From NCBI GenBank assembly GCA_041746415.1, contig JBGTHB010000141.1, positions 1 to 7,268 of the forward strand: a DNA stretch of 7,268 nt, in the 5' to 3' direction. Shown here one piece after another: positions 5,659 through 7,268 of this stretch. The stretch is from JBGTHB01 sp041746415. GTDB lineage: Bacteria; Pseudomonadota; Gammaproteobacteria; Coxiellales; Coxiellaceae. Positions within the stretch are counted from its first letter, which is position 1. Every line of letters begins with the position of its first letter. The notes below the pieces were generated by a model. It did no database searches and had not been told where the DNA came from. It saw only the letters and a program-made list of their open reading frames with translations. The position numbers were made by a program, and so were the translations under genes.

Positions 5659-6614
5659 AGATTGCAATTTTAGGATCAAATGGGTTTGTTGGCTCGCATT
5701 TGCTTGCTACTCTTTCAAAATCGAATCACTCTATAATTGCGCTTACTCGTAAACCAGTAAAATTTTCACAAGCTCATGTCTCCAACAGAGTTTGTTCTCT
5801 TAAAGAGAGAGAAAAACTAGTAGAGTATACTCGTTCATCTGATGTTGTTATTCATTCAGCATTTGATAATTCTTATAAAGAAAATATTAAGGGAATGAGA
5901 AACATTATTCATGCCTGCCAGCTGAACCGGGTAAAAAAATTAATTTATATTAGTACATTATCTGTATATCAATTAAATCAAAATTCGACTGTATCTCTCA
6001 AGACCCCTTACTCTAAATCTTATGAGCCCTATGTCCATGAAAAAATAAAGCTTGAAAAAATGTTATGCAAACAAAAGGAATTAACCCAGGTGGATATACT
6101 TCAGCCTGGGATTATATACGGTCACGGAAGTCACTGGTCACAGTTTGCCAAAGAAGCAGTTAATTATGGAGAAATTTGTCTTCCAAGAAATGGCAATGTT
6201 CGCTGTCATAGTGTCAGTATTGAGCAAGTAAGCAATGCTGTGGCTAGCTGTATAGCCTGTACAAATATCGAACTTAACAAACCGCCTATTAAAAAACAAA
6301 TCATTATTGATGATACGCAAGCTCATAGTTGGTATGATTTTTACAAAATGCACATAACTAATATGGATGATAAAAAATTCCAAATTATGCCGGCCAAAAC
6401 TAGCAGAAACTATCATGACGGTTTTATAAAAAATCTAGTATTTGAGTTTATGCTCAATTTTCCTTTATACTTTGTGACTAAGAGGCTCTTACGAATCAAT
6501 CGGAACAGAAATAAAATACATTCCTTTCAACCCGCTTTGTCAGGACCTACAAGAAAAATACATAGTATTGATTTTTCAGTTAAGACACATAACATTTGCG
6601 ATGATAGCCAATGA
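5655..6614 (+). CDS. NAD(P)-dependent extended SDR (epimerase/dehydratase family)
   Basis: A 319-residue extended SDR. The cofactor motif is ILGSNGFVGS (5-14), with Gly7, Gly10 and Gly13. Arg32 after beta-2 (ALTRKP) hints at NADP. VIHSAF (65-70) replaces the usual VxHLAA. Further signatures are YISTLSVY (98-105) with Ser/Thr candidates at the catalytic position, YVHEK (126-130) as the YxxxK pair, and LQPGIIYGHGS (149-159). The family includes nucleotide-sugar epimerases, dehydratases and reductases of keto-sugars; the sequence alone does not choose between them. The last 70 or so residues include a hydrophobic, arginine-rich stretch (about 252-280) that might associate with the membrane. It overlaps the upstream GMC gene through ATGA and has a good AGGAG, so the two are likely made together. 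This suggests the SDR acts on, or alongside, the keto product of the flavoprotein. Its stop also overlaps the following glycosyltransferase as ATGA. Confidence 0.88.
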   Translation: MKIAILGSNGFVGSHLLATLSKSNHSIIALTRKPVKFSQAHVSNRVCSLKEREKLVEYTRSSDVVIHSAFDNSYKENIKGMRNIIHACQLNRVKKLIYISTLSVYQLNQNSTVSLKTPYSKSYEPYVHEKIKLEKMLCKQKELTQVDILQPGIIYGHGSHWSQFAKEAVNYGEICLPRNGNVRCHSVSIEQVSNAVASCIACTNIELNKPPIKKQIIIDDTQAHSWYDFYKMHITNMDDKKFQIMPAKTSRNYHDGFIKNLVFEFMLNFPLYFVTKRLLRINRNRNKIHSFQPALSGPTRKIHSIDFSVKTHNICDDSQ

Positions 6615-7268
6615 AGTTCTCAGTTTTAATGTCCCTCTATGATAAAGAACAACCTCAATTATATTTTAAGTGTTTGCAAAGTATTGTTGACCAAACATTA
6701 GCACCCAACGAAGTAATCATAGTCCATGATGGCTTCATCAACGACTCACTCATTAACGTAGAAAAATTTTTTCAAAATAAAGTGCCTATGCAGATCATTC
6801 AATTAAATAAAAATAAAGGTTTGGGTATTGCCTTAAACGTAGGCTTAAATTATTGCTCCCATGAGCTTGTAATTCGTTGCGATACAGATGATATATCATT
6901 GTCTACTCGATTTGAGAAACAAGTTAACTATATGGTTATGCACCCGGATATTGATGTTGTGAGCGGGGTGATTGCTGAATACGAAGAAAATGCTAATCGT
7001 CATACAGGCTACAGAAAATTGCCACTGACGCACAATGACATCGTCAAATTCTCACGCTATCGTAGCCCAGTTAATCATATGGCTTCAGTATATCGAAAAA
7101 GAGCTGTGTTAGCGGTAGGAAGCTACAAAAAATTATATCGCCTAGAAGACTATTTCCTCTGGATTAGGATGATATTGAACGGGTCGAAATTCGCTAATTT
7201 AGAAGATTTGCTTGTTATCGCTAAAGCAGGTGGTGGATTGATTACAAGACGAGGAGGGATGAAATATT
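6611..7268 (+). CDS. GT2-family glycosyltransferase, AmsE-like (3' end missing)
   Basis: The frame opens at the ATG of an ATGA overlap with the preceding stop and runs off the window, giving 219 complete codons. The N-terminus MKFSVLMSLYDKEQP is the first strand of a GT-A fold and closely resembles amylovoran glycosyltransferase AmsE. EVIIVHDG (34-41) follows, then LNKNKGLGIALNVGL (65-79), the metal-binding DxD-type motif as CDTDD (90-94), RFEKQVNYM (100-108), and LEDYFLWIRM (178-187), whose ED probably supplies the catalytic base. AmsE-type proteins are about 275 residues, so some 50-60 residues probably lie downstream. The enzyme should transfer one sugar from a nucleotide donor to a lipid-linked intermediate on the cytoplasmic side. 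The donor sugar and linkage cannot be read from sequence. There is no convincing Shine-Dalgarno, so translation probably relies on coupling to the SDR gene. Confidence 0.9.
   Translation, partial: MKFSVLMSLYDKEQPQLYFKCLQSIVDQTLAPNEVIIVHDGFINDSLINVEKFFQNKVPMQIIQLNKNKGLGIALNVGLNYCSHELVIRCDTDDISLSTRFEKQVNYMVMHPDIDVVSGVIAEYEENANRHTGYRKLPLTHNDIVKFSRYRSPVNHMASVYRKRAVLAVGSYKKLYRLEDYFLWIRMILNGSKFANLEDLLVIAKAGGGLITRRGGMKY

Noticed and set aside
6138..6416. Antisense open frame opposite the extended SDR
   Set aside because: It is a shadow of the conserved + strand gene, with no motif and no supporting start signal.

Overview
The window is a dense, single-strand block of eight genes, all on the + strand, and reads as an internal slice of a surface-polysaccharide cluster (O-antigen, capsule or exopolysaccharide). 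The DNA is AT-rich (roughly 35-40% GC by eye) and start signals are often weak, with genes overlapping. The gene content suggests a Gram-negative bacterium, perhaps a gammaproteobacterium, but nothing here fixes the genus. Both ends are cut inside genes: the first lacks its N-terminus and the last lacks its C-terminus. No RNA gene, mobile element, CRISPR array, terminator or convincing promoter was seen, and no stretch longer than 2 bases lies between genes.

Layout: (1) 1-535, C-terminal three quarters of a CMP-sugar synthetase of the acylneuraminate cytidylyltransferase family. (2) 528-1469, a D-isomer-specific 2-hydroxyacid dehydrogenase related to SerA but without an ACT domain. (3) 1466-2218, a classical short-chain dehydrogenase (SDR). 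(4) 2221-3063, an MptE-like/DUF115 protein, a superfamily that includes the Maf flagellin glycosyltransferases. (5) 3063-4106, an EpsG/Wzy-type membrane polymerase. (6) 4108-5658, a GMC-family flavoprotein oxidoreductase. (7) 5655-6614, an NAD(P)-dependent extended SDR (epimerase/dehydratase type). (8) 6611-7268, the start of a GT2 glycosyltransferase resembling AmsE.

How they may work together: genes 1-3 look like the supply side for an unusual CMP-activated acidic sugar or a related hydroxy-acid-bearing residue. Gene 4 is a candidate transferase for the CMP-sugar. Genes 6 and 7 form a translationally coupled oxidase/reductase pair that could invert or oxidise a sugar carbon. Gene 8 adds a residue to the repeat unit and gene 5 polymerises the units. 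Enzyme families are well supported by motifs. The substrates, the order of steps and the final glycan are inference. The most interesting points are the three-gene CMP-sugar module joined to a stand-alone MptE-like protein, and the GMC flavoprotein plus SDR pair.
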